NCBI GenBank assembly: GCA_037783545.1
Contig: JBBELK010001561.1
Span: 62,001-126,000 of the forward strand
DNA from: Henricia sp. BOLD:AAB3569
Taxonomy: Eukaryota > Echinodermata > Asteroidea > Spinulosida > Echinasteridae
DNA length: 64,000 nt
Reading direction: 5' to 3'
Shown: in pieces, positions 48,501-61,200 of the stretch
Layout: the number at the start of each line of letters is the position of its first letter
Numbering within the stretch: position 1 is the stretch's first letter
Notes under the pieces: model-generated
Database searches by the model: none
What the model saw: only the letters and a program-made list of their open reading frames with translations
What the model was told of the DNA's origin: nothing
Position numbers and translations under genes: made by a program

Positions 48501-51257
48501 CAAAAAAGGGGTTGGCGCTTCCTGGATGCTCCCGCAACCTGTGGCTGTCTGTACACACCTCTTTGGTGTACTCCTGACTCGTGCGCATGCTCAGTCCTTC
48601 GGACTGTCGTTGACACGGCCCAGTTTGGGACGGGATTTTGGTCAAAGTGTGGTCCAAACGTCGGCAAATTTGGAGGTCGAAAAATGTTCCGACGAACTTC
48701 AAATTTTGCATGCTCCAAAGGACTCTATATTGCGCACTTGTCCTAAAAAATTGACAGACTTTCGCCGGGAAATGGCAGAGAAATTTCAGAGTTTAGAAAA
48801 AAAAAGGGGTTGGCGCTTCCTGGATGCTCCCGCAACCTGTGGCTGTCTGTACACACCTCTTTGGTGTACTACTGACTCGTGCGCATGCTTAGTCCTTCGG
48901 ACTGTCGTTGACACGGCCCAGTTTGGGACGGGATTTTGGTCAAAGTGTGGTCCAAACGTCGGCAAATTTGGAGGTCGAAAAATGTTCCGACGAACTTCAA
49001 ATTTTGCATGCTCCAAAGACTCTATATTGCGCACTTGTCCTAAAAAATTGACAGACTTTCGCCGGGAAATGGCAGAGAAATTTCAGAGTTTAGAAAAAAA
49101 AGGGGTTGGCGCTTCCTGGATGCTCCCGCAACCTGTGGCTGTCTGTAAACACCTCTTTGGTGTACTCCTGACTCGTGCGCATGCTCAGTCCTTCGGACTG
49201 CCGTTGACACGGCCCAGTTTGGGACGGGATTTTGGTCAAAGTGTGGTCCAAACGTCGGCAAATTTGGAGGTCGAAAAATGTTCCGACGAACTTCAAATTT
49301 TGCATGCTCCAAAGACTCTATATTGCGCACTTGTCCTAAAAAATTGACAGACTTTCGCCGGGAAATGGCAGAGAAATTTCAGAGTTTAGAAAAAAAAGGG
49401 GTTGCCCCTTTCTTGATGCTCCCGCAACCTGTGGCTGTCTGTACACACCTCTTTGGTGTACTCCTGACTCGTGCGCATGCTCAGTCCTTCGGACTGTCGT
49501 TGACACGGCCCAGTTTGGGACGGGATTTTGGTCAAAGTGTGGTCCAAACGTCGGCAAATTTGGAGGTTGAAAAATGTTCCGACGAACTTCAAATTTTGCA
49601 TGCTCCAAAGACTCTATATTGCGCACTTGTCCTAACAAATTGACAGACTTTCGCCGGGAAATGGCAGAGAAATTTCAGAGTTTAGAAAAAAAAGGGGTTG
49701 GCGCTTCCTGGATGCTCCCGCAACCTGTGGCTGTCTGTACACACCTCTTTGGTGTACTCCTGACTCGTGCGCATGCTCAGTCCTTCGGACTGTCGTTGAC
49801 ACGGCCCAGTTTGGGACGGGATTTTGGTCAAAGTGTGGTCCAAACGTCGGCAAATTTGGAGGTCGAAAAATGTTCCGACGAACTTCAAATTTTGCATGCT
49901 CCAAAGACTCTATATTGCGCACTTGTCCTAAAAAATTGACAGACTTTCGCCGGGAAATGGCAGAGAAATTTCAGAGTTTAGACAAAAAAGGGGTTGGCGC
50001 TTCCTGGATGCTCCCGCAACCTGTGGCTGTCTGTACACACCTCTTTGGTGTACTCCTGACTCGTGCGCATGCTCAGTCCTTCGGACTGTCGTTGACACGG
50101 CCCAGTTTGGGACGGGATTTTGGTCAAAGTGTGGTCCAAACGTCGGCAAATTTGGAGGTCGAAAAATGTTCCGACGAACTTCAAATTTTGCATGCTCCAA
50201 AGACTCTATATTGCGCACTTGTCCTAAAAAATTGACAGACTTTCGCCGGGAAATGGCAGAGAAATTTCAGAGTTTAGAAAAAAAAGGGGTTGGCGCTTCC
50301 TGGATGCTCCCGCAACCTGTGGCTGTCTGTAAACACCTCTTTGGTGTACTCCTGACTCGTGCGCATGCTCAGTCCTTCGGACTGTCGTTGACACGGCCCA
50401 GTTTGGGACGGGATTTTGGTCAAAGTGTGGTCCAAACGTCGGCAAATTTGGAGGTCGAAAAATGTTCCGACGAACTTCAAATTTTGCATGCTCCAAAGAC
50501 TCTATATTGCGCACTTGTCCTAAAAAATTGACAGACTTTCGCCGGGAAATGGCAGAGAAATTTCAGAGTTTAGAAAACAAAGGGGTTGGCGCTTCCTGGA
50601 TGCTCCCGCAACTTGTGGCTGTCTGTACACACCTCTTTGGTGTACTCCTGACTCGTGCGCATGCTCAGTCCTTCGGACTGTCGTTGACACGGCCCAGTTT
50701 GGGACGGGATTTTGGTCAAAGTGTGGTCCAAACGTCGGCAAATGTGGAGGTCGAAAAATGTTCCGACGAACTTCAAATTTTGCATGCTCCAAAGACTCTA
50801 TATTGCGCACTTGTCCTAACAAATTGACAGACTTTCGCCGGGAAATGGCAGAGAAATTTCAGAGTTTAGAAAAAAAAGGGGTTGGCGCTTCCTGGATGCT
50901 CCCGCAACCTGTGGCTGTCTGTACACACCTCTTTGGTGTACTCCTGACTCGTGCGCATGCTCAGTCCTTCGGACTGTCGTTGACACGGCCCAGTTTGGGA
51001 CGGGATTTTGGTCAAAGTGTGGTCCAAACGTCGGCAAATTTGGAGGTCGAAAAATGTTCCGACGAACTTCAAATTTTGCATGCTCCAAAGACTCTATATT
51101 GCGCACTTGTCCTAAAAAATTGACAGACTTTCGCCGGGAAATGGCAGAGAAATTTCAGAGTTTAGAAAAAAAAGGGGTTGGCGCTTCCTGGATGCTCCCG
51201 CAACCTGTGGCTGTCTGTACACACCTCTTTGGTGTACTCCTGACTCGTGCGCATGCT

Positions 51258-51272
51258 CAGTCCTTCGGACTG
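51258..51272 (+). other. Conserved 15-nt hairpin in the monomer (example)
   Basis: CAGTCCTTCGGACTG is a perfect inverted repeat: a 6-bp stem (CAGTCC/GGACTG) around TTC. It recurs once in almost every monomer and is only occasionally altered, for example CTTCAGACTG near 25684 and 39665, or a C-to-T change near 20074. As DNA it could extrude a small cruciform; if transcribed it would form a short stem with a 3-nt loop. No function is shown by the sequence. Confidence 0.8.
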
Positions 51273-51324
51273 TCGTTGACACGGCCCAGTTTGGGACGGG
51301 ATTTTGGTCAAAGTGTGGTCCAAA

Positions 51325-51360
51325 CGTCGGCAAATTTGGAGGTCGAAAAATGTTCCGACG
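51325..51360 (+). other. Second inverted repeat in the monomer (example)
   Basis: CGTCGG (51325-51330) and CCGACG (51355-51360) are perfect complements separated by 24 nt. In subfamily B the right arm overlaps GTTCCGACGAAC, which itself has GTTC/GAAC ends. A recurrent variant, GTTCCGAGGAAC (for example near 18684, 19872, 21354 and 22838), breaks the long pairing but extends the local stem to GTTCC/GGAAC. Structural meaning is inferred. Confidence 0.55.
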
Positions 51361-54300
51361 AACTTCAAATTTTGCATGCTCCAAAGACTCTATATTGCGC
51401 ACTTGTCCTAAAAAATTGACAGACTTTCGCCGGGAAATGGCAGAGAAATTTCAGAGTTTAGAAAAAAAAAGGGGTTGGCGCTTCCTGGATGCTCCCGCAA
51501 CCTGTGGCTGTCTGTACACACCTCTTTGGTGTACTCCTGACTCGTGCGCATGCTCAGTCCTTCGGACTGTCGTTGACACGGCCCAGTTTGGGACGGGATT
51601 TTTGTCAAAGTGTGGTCCAAACGTCGGCAAATTTGGAGGTCGAAAAATGTTCCGACGAACTTCAAATTTTGCTTGCTCCAAAGACTCTATATTGCGCACT
51701 TGTCCTAACAAATTGACAGACTTTCGCCGGGAAATGGCAGAGAAATTTCAGAGTTTAGAAAAAAAAGGGGTTGGCGCTTCCTGAATGCTCCCGCAACCTG
51801 TGGCTGTCTGTAAACACCTCTTTGGTGTACTCCTGACTCGTGCGCATGCTCAGTCCTTCGGACTGTCGTTGACACGGCCCAGTTTGGGACGGGATTTTGG
51901 TCAAAGTGTGGTCCAAACGTCGGCAAATTTGGAGGTCGAAAAATGTTCCGACGAACTTCAAATTGTGCATGCTCCAAAGACTCTATATTGCGCACTTGTC
52001 CTAAAAAATTGACAGACTTTCGCCGGGAAATGGCAGAGAAATTTCAGAGTTTAGACAAAAAAGGGGTTGGCGCTTCCTGGATGCTCCCGCAACCTGTGGC
52101 TGTCTGTTAACACCTCTTTGGTGTACTCCTGACTCGTGCGCATGCTCAGTCCTTCGGACTGTCGTTGACACGGCCCAGTTTGGGACGGGATTTTGGTCAA
52201 AGTGTGGTCCAAACGTCGGCAAATTTGGAGGTCGAAAAATGTTCCGACGAACTTCAAATTTTGCATGCTCCAAAGGACTCTATATTGCGCACTTGTCCTA
52301 AAAAATTGACAGACTTTCGCCGGGAAATGGCAGAGAAATTTCAGAGTTTAGAAAAAAAAAGGGGTTGGCGCTTCCTGGATGCTCCCGCAACCTGTGGCTG
52401 TCTGTACACACCTCTTTGGTGTACTACTGACTCGTGCGCATGCTTAGTCCTTCGGACTGTCGTTGACACGGCCCAGTTTGGGACGGGATTTTGGTCAAAG
52501 TGTGGTCCAAACGTCGGCAAATTTGGAGGTCGAAAAATGTTCCGACGAACTTCAAATTTTGCATGCTCCAAAGACTCTATATTGCGCACTTGTCCTAAAA
52601 AATTGACAGACTTTCGCCGGGAAATGGCAGAGAAATTTCAGAGTTTAGAAAAAAAGGGGTTGGCGCTTCCTGGATGCTCCCGCAACCTGTGGCTGTCTGT
52701 AAACACCTCTTTGGTGTACTCCTGACTCGTGCGCATGCTCAGTCCTTCGGACTGTCGTTGACACGGCCCAGTTTGGGACGGGATTTTGGTCAAAGTGTGG
52801 TCCAAACGTCGGCAAATTTGGAGGTCGAAAAATGTTCCGACGAACTTCAAATTGTGCATGCTCCAAAGACTCTATATTGCGCACTTGTCCTAAAAAATTG
52901 ACAGACTTTCGCCGGGAAATGGCAGAGAAATTTCAGAGTTTAGACAAAAAAGGGGTTGGCGCTTCCTGGATGCTCCCGCAACCTGTGGCTGTCTGTACAC
53001 ACCTCTTTGGTGTACTCCTGACTCGTGCGCATGCTCAGTCCTTCGGACTGTCGTTGACACGGCCCAGTTTGGGACGGGATTTTGGTAAAAGTGTGGTCCA
53101 AACGTCGGCAAATTTGGAGGTCGAAAAATGTTCCGACGAACTTCAAATTTTGCATGCTCCAAAGGACTCTATATTGCGCACTTGTCCTAAAAAATTGACA
53201 GACTTTCGCCGGGAAATGGCAGAGAAATTTCAGAGTTTAGAAAAAAAAAGGGGTTGGCGCTTCCTGGATGCTCCCGCAACCTGTGGCTGTCTGTACACAC
53301 CTCTTTGGTGTACTACTGACTCGTGCGCATGCTTAGTCCTTCGGACTGTCGTTGACACGGCCCAGTTTGGGACGGGATTTTGGTCAAAGTGTGGTCCAAA
53401 CGTCGGCAAATTTGGAGGTCGAAAAATGTTCCGACGAACTTCAAATTTTGCATGCTCCAAAGACTCTATATTGCGCACTTGTCCTAAAAAATTGACAGAC
53501 TTTCGCCGGGAAATGGCAGAGAAATTTCAGAGTTTAGAAAAAAAGGGGTTGGCGCTTCCTGGATGCTCCCGCAACCTGTGGCTGTCTGTAAACACCTCTT
53601 TGGTGTACTCCTGACTCGTGCGCATGCTCAGTCCTTCGGACTGCCGTTGACACGGCCCAGTTTGGGACGGGATTTTGGTCAAAGTGTGGTCCAAACGTCG
53701 GCAAATTTGGAGGTCGAAAAATGTTCCGACGAACTTCAAATTTTGCATGCTCCAAAGACTCTATATTGCGCACTTGTCCTAAAAAATTGACAGACTTTCG
53801 CCGGGAAATGGCAGAGAAATTTCAGAGTTTAGAAAAAAAAGGAGTTGCCCCTTTCTTGATGCTCCCGCAACCTGTGGCTGTCTGTACACACCTCTTTGGT
53901 GTACTCCTGACTCGTGCGCATGCTCAGTCCTTCGGACTGTCGTTGACACGGCCCAGTTTGGGACGGGATTTTGGTCAAAGTGTGGTCCAAACGTCGGCAA
54001 ATTTGGAGGTTGAAAAATGTTCCGACGAACTTCAAATTTTGCATGCTCCAAAGACTCTATATTGCGCACTTGTCCTAACAAATTGACAGACTTTCGCCGG
54101 GAAATGGCAGAGAAATTTCAGAGTTTAGAAAAAAAAGGGGTTGGCGCTTCCTGGATGCTCCCGCAACCTGTGGCTGTCTGTACACACCTCTTTGGTGTAC
54201 TCCTGACTCGTGCGCATGCTCAGTCCTTCGGACTGTCGTTGACACGGCCCAGTTTGGGACGGGATTTTGGTCAAAGTGTGGTCCAAACGTCGGCAAATTT

Positions 54301-56639
54301 GGAGGTCGAAAAATGTTCCGACGAACTTCAAATTTTGCATGCTCCAAAGACTCTATATTGCGCACTTGTCCTAAAAAATTGACAGACTTTCGCCGGGAAA
54401 TGGCAGAGAAATTTCAGAGTTTAGACAAAAAAGGGGTTGGCGCTTCCTGGATGCTCCCGCAACCTGTGGCTGTCTGTACACACCTCTTTGGTGTACTCCT
54501 GACTCGTGCGCATGCTCAGTCCTTCGGACTGTCGTTGACACGGCCCAGTTTGGGACGGGATTTTGGTCAAAGTGTGGTCCAAACGTCGGCAAATTTGGAG
54601 GTCGAAAAATGTTCCGACGAACTTCAAATTTTGCATGCTCCAAAGACTCTATATTGCGCACTTGTCCTAAAAAATTGACAGACTTTCGCCGGGAAATGGC
54701 AGAGAAATTTTAGAGTTTAGAAAAAAAAGGGGTTGGCGCTTCCTGGATGCTCCCGCAACCTGTGGCTGTCTGTAAACACCTATTTGGTGTACTCCTGACT
54801 CGTGCGCATGCTCAGTCCTTCGGACTGTCGTTGACACGGCCAGTTTGGGACGGGATTTTGGTCAAAGTGTGGTCCAAACGTCGGCAAATTTGGAGGTCGA
54901 AAAATGTTCCGACGAACTTCAAATTTTGCATGCTCCAAAGACTCTATATTGCGCACTTGTCCTAAAAAATTGACAGACTTTCGCCGGGAAATGGCAGAGA
55001 AATTTCAGAGTTTAGAAAACAAAGGGGTTGGCGCTTCCTGGATGCTCCCGCAACTTGTGGCTGTCTGTACACACCTCTTTGGTGTACTCCTGACTCGTGC
55101 GCATGCTCAGTCCTTCGGACTGTCGTTGACACGGCCCAGTTTGGGACGGGATTTTGGTCAAAGTGTGGTCCAAACGTCGGCAAATGTGGAGGTCGAAAAA
55201 TGTTCCGACGAACTTCAAATTTTGCATGCTCCAAAGACTCTATATTGCGCACTTGTCCTAACAAATTGACAGACTTTCGCCGGGAAATGGCAGAGAAATT
55301 TCAGAGTTTAGAAAAAAAAGGGGTTGGCGCTTCCTGGATGCTCCCGCAACCTGTGGCTGTCTGTACACACCTCTTTGGTGTACTCCTGACTCGTGCGCAT
55401 GCTCAGTCCTTCGGACTGTCGTTGACACGGCCCAGTTTGGGACGGGATTTTGGTCAAAGTGTGGTCCAAACGTCGGCAAATTTGGAGGTCGAAAAATGTT
55501 CCGACGAACTTCAAATTTTGCATGCTCCAAAGACTCTATATTGCGCACTTGTCCTAAAAAATTGACAGACTTTCGCCGGGAAATGGCAGAGAAATTTCAG
55601 AGTTTAGAAAAAAAAGGGGTTGGCGCTTCCTGGATGCTCCCGCAACCTGTGGCTGTCTGTACACACCTCTTTGGTGTACTCCTGACTCGTGCGCATGCTC
55701 AGTCCTTCGGACTGTCGTTGACACGGCCCAGTTTGGGACGGGATTTTGGTCAAAGTGTGGTCCAAACGTCGGCAAATTTGGAGGTCGAAAAATGTTCCGA
55801 CGAACTTCAAATTTTGCATGCTCCAAAGACTCTATATTGCGCACTTGTCCTAAAAAATTGACAGACTTTCGCCGGGAAATGGCAGAGAAATTTCAGAGTT
55901 TAGAAAAAAAGGGGTTGGCGCTTCCTGGATGCTCCCGCAACCTGTGGCTGTCTGTACACACCTCTTTGGTGTACTCCTGACTCGTGCGCATGCTCAGTCC
56001 TTCGGACTGTCGTTGACACGGCCCAGTTTGGGACGGGATTTTGGTCAAAGTGTGGTCCAAACGTCGGCAAATTTGGAGGTCGAAAAATGTTCCGACGAAC
56101 TTCAAATTTTGCTTGCTCCAAAGACTCTATATTGCGCACTTGTCCTAACAAATTGACAGACTTTCGCCGGGAAATGGCAGAGAAATTTCAGAGTTTAGAA
56201 AAAAAAAGGGGTTGGCGCTTCCTGGATGCTCCCGCAACCTGTGGCTGTCTGTACACACCTCTTTGGTGTACTCCTGACTCGTGCGCATGCTCAGTCCTTC
56301 GGACTGTCGTTGACACGGCCCAGTTTGGGACGGGATTTTGGTCAAAGTGTGGTCCAAACGTCGGCAAATTTGGAGGTCGAAAAATGTTCCGACGAACTTC
56401 AAATTTTGCTTGCTCCAAAGACTCTATATTGCGCACTTGTCCTAACAAATTGACAGACTTTCGCCGGGAAATGGCAGAGAAATTTCAGAGTTTAGAAAAA
56501 AAAGGGGTTGGCACTTCCTGGATGCTCCCGCAACCTGTGGCTGTCTGTACACACCTCTTTGGTGTACTCCTGACTCGTGCGCATGCTCAGTCCTTCGGAC
56601 TGTCGTTGACACGGCCCAGTTTGGGACGGGATTTTGGTC

Positions 56640-56760
56640 AAAGTGTGGTCCAAACGTCGGCAAATTTGGAGGTCGAAAAATGTTCCGACGAACCTTAAAA
56701 TTTTTCATGCTCCAAAGACTATATATTGCGCACTTGTCCTAAAAAATTGACAGACTTTCG
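56640..56760 (+). repeat. Divergent monomer segment
   Basis: Around 56,690-56,735 one monomer reads CGAACCTTAAAATTTTTCATGC and GACTATATATTGCG in place of CGAACTTCAAATTTTGCATGC and GACTCTATATTGCG. The cluster of changes destroys one GCATGC box. It lies near the B-to-A transition. Confidence 0.7.
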
Positions 56761-58299
56761 CCGGGAAATGGCAGAGAAATTTCAGAGTTTAGAAAAAAAG
56801 GGGTTGGCGCTTCCTGGATGCTCCCGCAACCTGTGGCTGTCTGTACACACCTCTTTGGTGTACTCCTGACTCGTGCGCATGCTCAGTCCTTCGGACTGTC
56901 GTTGACACGGCCCAGTTTGGGACGGGATTTTGGTCAAAGTGTGGTCCAAACGTCGGCAAATTTGGAGTTCGAAAAATGTTCCGACGAACTTCAAATTTTG
57001 CATGCTCCAAAGACTCTATATTGCGCACTTGTCCTAAAAAATTGACAGACTTTCGCCGGGAAATGGCAGAGAAATTTCAGAGTTTAGAAAAAAAGGGGTT
57101 GGCGCTTCCTGGATGCTCCCGCAACCTGTGGCTGTCTGTACACACCTCTTTGGTGTACTCCTGACTCGTGCGCATGCTCAGTCCTTCGGACTGTCGTTGA
57201 CACGGCCCAGTTTGGGACGGGATTTTGGTCAAAGTGTGGTCCAAACGTCGGCAAATTTGGAGGTTGAAAAATTTTCCGACGAACTTCAAATTTTGCATGC
57301 TCCAAACACTCTATATTGCGCACTTGTCCTAAAAAATTGACAGACTTTCGCCGGGAATTGGCAGAGAAATTTCAGAGTTTAGGAACAAAAGGGGTTGGGG
57401 CTTCCTGGATGCTCCCGCAACCTGTGGCTGTCTGTACACACCTCTTTGGTGTACTCCTGACTCGTGCGCATGCTCAGTCCTTCGGACTGTCGTTGACACG
57501 GCCCAGTTTGGGACGGGATTTTTGTCAAAGTGTGGTCCAAACGTCGGCAAATTTGGAGGTCGAAACATTTTCCGACGAAATTCAAATTTTGCATGCTCCA
57601 AACACTCTATATTGCGCACTTGTCCTACAAAATTGACAGACTTTCGCCAGGAAATGGCAGAAAAATTTCAGAGTTTAGGAAAAAAAGGGGTTGGGGCTTC
57701 CTGGATGCTCCCGCAACCTGTGGCTGTCTGTACACACCTCTTTGGTGTACTCCTGACTCGTGCGCATGCTCAGTCCTTCGGACTGTCGTTGACACGGCCC
57801 AGTTTGGGACGGGATTTTGGTCAAAGTGTGGTCCAAACGTCGGCAAATTTGGAGGCCGAAAAATTTTCCGACGAACTTCAAATTTTGCATGCTCCAAACA
57901 CTCTATATTGCGCACTTGTCCTAAAAAAATGATAGACTTTCGCCAGGAAATGGCAGAGAAATTTCAGAGTTTAGGAAAAAAAAGGGGTTGGGGCTTCCTG
58001 GATGCTCCCGCAACCTGTGGCTGTCTGTACACACCTCTTTGGTGTACTCCAGACTCGTGCGCATGCTCAGTCCTTCGGACTGTCGTTGACACGGCCCAGT
58101 TTGGGACGGGATTTTGGTCAAAGTGTGGTCCAAACGTCGGCAAATTTGGAGGTCGAAAAATTTTCCGACGAAATTCAAATTTTGCATGCTCCAAACACTC
58201 TATATTGCGCACTTGTCCTACAAAATTGACAGACTTTCGCCAGGAAATGGCAGAAAAATTTCAGAGTTTAGGAAAAAAAGGGGTTGGGGCTTCCTGGAT

Positions 58300-61200
58300 G
58301 CTCCCGCAACCTGTGGCTGTCTGTACACACCTCTTTGGTGTACTCCTGACTCGTGCGCATGCTCAGTCCTTCGGACTGTCGTTGACACGGCCCAGTTTGG
58401 GACGGGATTTTGGTCAAAGTGTGGTCCAAACGTCGGCAAATTTGGAGGTTGAAAAATTTTCCGACGAACTTCAAATTTTGCATGCTCCAAACACTCTATA
58501 TTGCGCACTTGTCCTAAAAAATTGACAGACTTTCGCCGGGAAATGGCAGAGAAATTTCAGAGTTTAGGAAAAAAAGGGGTTGGGGCTTCCTGGATGCTCC
58601 CGCAACCTGTGGCTGTCTGTACACACCTCTTTGGTGTACTCCTGACTCGTGCGCATGCTCAGTCCTTCGGACTGTCGTTGACACGGCCCAGTTTGGGACG
58701 GGATTTTGGTCAAAGTGTGGTCCAAACGTCGGCAAATTTGGAGGTCGAAAAATTTTCCCACGAACTTCAAATTTTGCATGCTCCAAACACTCTATATTGC
58801 GCACTTGTCCTAAAAAATTGACAGACTTTCGCCAGGAAATGGCAGAGAAATTTCAGAGTTTAGGAAAAAAAGGGGTTGGGGCTTCCTGGATGCTCCCGCA
58901 ACCTGTGGCTGTCTGTACACACCTCTTTGGTGTACTCCTGACTCGTGCGCATGCTCAGTCCTTCGGACTGTCGTTGACACGGCCCAGTTTGGGACGGGAT
59001 TTTGGTCAAAGTGTGGTCCAAACGTCGGCAAATTTGGAGGCCGAAAAATTTTCCGACGAACTTCAAATTTTGCATGCTCCAAACACTCTATATTGCGCAC
59101 TTGTCCTAAAAAAATGATAGACTTTCGCCAGGAAATGGCAGAGAAATTTCAGAGTTTAGGAAAAAAAAGGGGTTGGGGCTTCCTGGATGCTCCCGCAACC
59201 TGTGGCTGTCTGTACACACCTCTTTGGTGTACTCCAGACTCGTGCGCATGCTCAGTCCTTCGGACTGTCGTTGACACGGCCCAGTTTGGGACGGGATTTT
59301 GGTCAAAGTGTGGTCCAAACGTCGGCAAATTTGGAGGTCGAAAAATTTTCCGACGAACTTCAAATTTTGCATGCTCCAAACACTCTATATTGCGCACTTG
59401 TCCTAAAAAATTGACAGACTTTCGCAAGGAAATGGCAGAGAAATTTCAGAGTTTAGGAAAAAAAGGGGTTGGGGCTTCCTGGATGCTCCCGCAACCTGTG
59501 GCTGTCTGTACACACCTCTTTGGTGAACTCCAGACTCGTGCGCATACTCAGTCCTTCGGACTGTCGTTGACACGGCCCAGTTTGGGACGGGATTTTGGTC
59601 AAAGTGTGGTCCAAACGTCGGCAAATTTGGAGGTCGAACATTTTTCCAAAGAACTTCAAATTTTGCATGCTCCAAACACTCTATATTGCGCACTTGTCCT
59701 AAAAAATTGACAGACTTTCGCCGGGAAATGGCAGAGAAATTTCAGAGTTTAGGAAAAAAAGGGGTTGGGGCTTCCTGGATGCTCCCGCAACCTGTGGCTG
59801 TCTGTACACACCTCTTTGGTGTACTCCTGACTCGTGCGCATGCTCAGTCCTTCGGACTGTCGTTGACACGGCCCAGTTTGGGACGGGATTTTGGTCAAAG
59901 TGTGGTCCAAACGTCGGCAAATTTGGAGGTCGAAAAATTTTCCGACGAACTTCAAATTTTGCATGCTCCAAACACTCTATATTGCGCATTTGTCCTAAAA
60001 AATTGACAGACTTTCGCCAGGAAATGGCAGAGAAATTTCAGAGTTTAGGAAAAAAGGGGTTGGGGCTTCCTGGATGCTCCCGCAACCTGTGGCTGTCTGT
60101 ACACACCTCTTTGGTGTACTCCTGACTCGTGCGCATGCTCAGTCCTTCGGACTGTCGTTGACACGGCCCAGTTTGGGACGGGATTTTGGTCAAAGTGTGG
60201 TCCAAACGTCGGCAAGTTTGGAGGTCGAAAAATTGTTCGACGAACTTCAAATTTTGCATTCTCCAAACACTCTATATTGCGCACTTGTCCTAACAAATTG
60301 ACAGACTTTCGCCTGGAAATGGCAGAGAAATTTAAGAGTTTAGGAAAAAAAGGGGTTGGGGCTTCCTGGATGCTCCCGCAACCTGTGGCTGTCTGTACAC
60401 ACCTCTTTGGTGTACTCCTGACTCGTGCGCATGCTCAGTCCTTCGGACTGTCGTTGACACGGCCCAGTTTGGGACGGGATTTTGGTCAAAGTGTGGTCCA
60501 AACGTCGGCAAATTTGGAGGTCGAAAAATGTTCCGACGAACTTCAAATTTTGCATGCTCCAAAGACTCTATATTGCGCACTTGTCCTAAAAAATTGACAG
60601 ACTTTCGCCGGGAAATGGCAGAGAAATTTCAGAGTTTAGAAAAAAAAGGGGTTGGCGCTTCCTGGTTGCTCCCGCAACCTGTGGCTGTCGGTACACACCT
60701 CTTTGGTGTACTCCTGACTCGTGCGCATGCTCAGTCCTTCGGACTGTCGTTGACACGGCCCAGTTTGGGACGGGATTTTGGTCAAAGTGTGGTCCAAACG
60801 TCGGCAAATTTGGAGGTCGAAAAATTTTCCGACAAACTTCAAATTTTGCATGCTCCAAACACTCTATATTGCGCATTTGTCCTAAAAAATTGACAGACTT
60901 TCGCCAGGAAATGGCAGAGAAATTTCAGAGTTTAGGAAAAAAAGGGGTTGGGGCTTCCTGGATGCTCCCGCAACCTGTGGCTGTCTGTACACACCTCTTT
61001 GGTGTACTCCTGACTCGTGCGCATGCTCAGTCCTTCGGACTGTCGTTGACACGGCCCAGTTTGGGACGGGATTTTGGTCAAAGTGTGGTCCAAACGTCGG
61101 CAAATTTGGAGGTTGAAAAATTTTCCGACGAACTTCAAATTTTGCATGCTCCAAACACTCTATATTGCGCACTTGTCCTAAAAAATTGACAGACTTTCGC

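Larger units (their letters stand above)
51120..51415 (+). repeat. Reference monomer, subfamily B (296 bp)
   Basis: Chosen as a clean example. It starts at TTGACAGACTTTCGCC and ends just before the next TTGACAG, exactly 296 bp. Subfamily B markers are CGCCGGGAAATGG, an A8 run then G4 (51166-51177), GGTTGGCGC, GAAAAATGTTCCGACG and CCAAAGACTC. Hand count gives 143 G+C (48%) and 16 CpGs, close to the number expected from base composition, so CpG is not depleted. ATGCTC occurs three times in the unit. 296 bp is close to two nucleosome cores; any link to chromatin is inference. Confidence 0.95.
48200..57100 (+). repeat. Higher-order duplication with 4443-bp shift (15 monomers)
   Basis: Marker series in about 48.2-52.6 kb recurs in 52.6-57.0 kb at +4443/4444 bp: CTACTGACTCGTGCGCATGC followed by TTAGTCC, GGACTGCCGTTGAC, GCCCCTTTCTTGATGC, GGAGGTTGAAAAATG, GAAAACAAAGG with CAACTTGTGG, GCAAATGTGGAGG and TTTTGCTTGC. 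Copies differ at several bases (for example GGTAAAAG near 53,086, GGAGTTGCCCC near 53,841, and a lost C in ACGGCCAGTTT near 54,840). This duplication is therefore older than the 4071-bp one, or has been converted less. Confidence 0.8.

Noticed and set aside
51125..51145. CENP-B box
   Set aside because: The best candidate, CTTTCGCCGGGAAATGG, has TTCG at the right place but lacks the essential A and CG of the NTTCGNNNNANNCGGGN pattern (about 6 of 9 essential bases match). Too weak to call.
51320..51350. Pol III B box in the satellite (GGAGGTCGAAAAAT)
   Set aside because: It lacks GGTTC and has no paired A box at a suitable distance, so it is not a credible promoter.
51112..51402. ~96-codon minus-strand ORF present in nearly every monomer
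   Set aside because: Its persistence follows from repetition. The same DNA is also open in other frames (71-codon minus, 75-codon plus), and many units change it by A-tract indels. No recognisable protein family.
51120..51415. Hammerhead ribozyme in the satellite, as in some animal tandem repeats
   Set aside because: No CTGATGA core was found on the plus strand of the monomer and the required conserved core is not visible; the CAGTCC/GGACTG hairpin alone is not sufficient.
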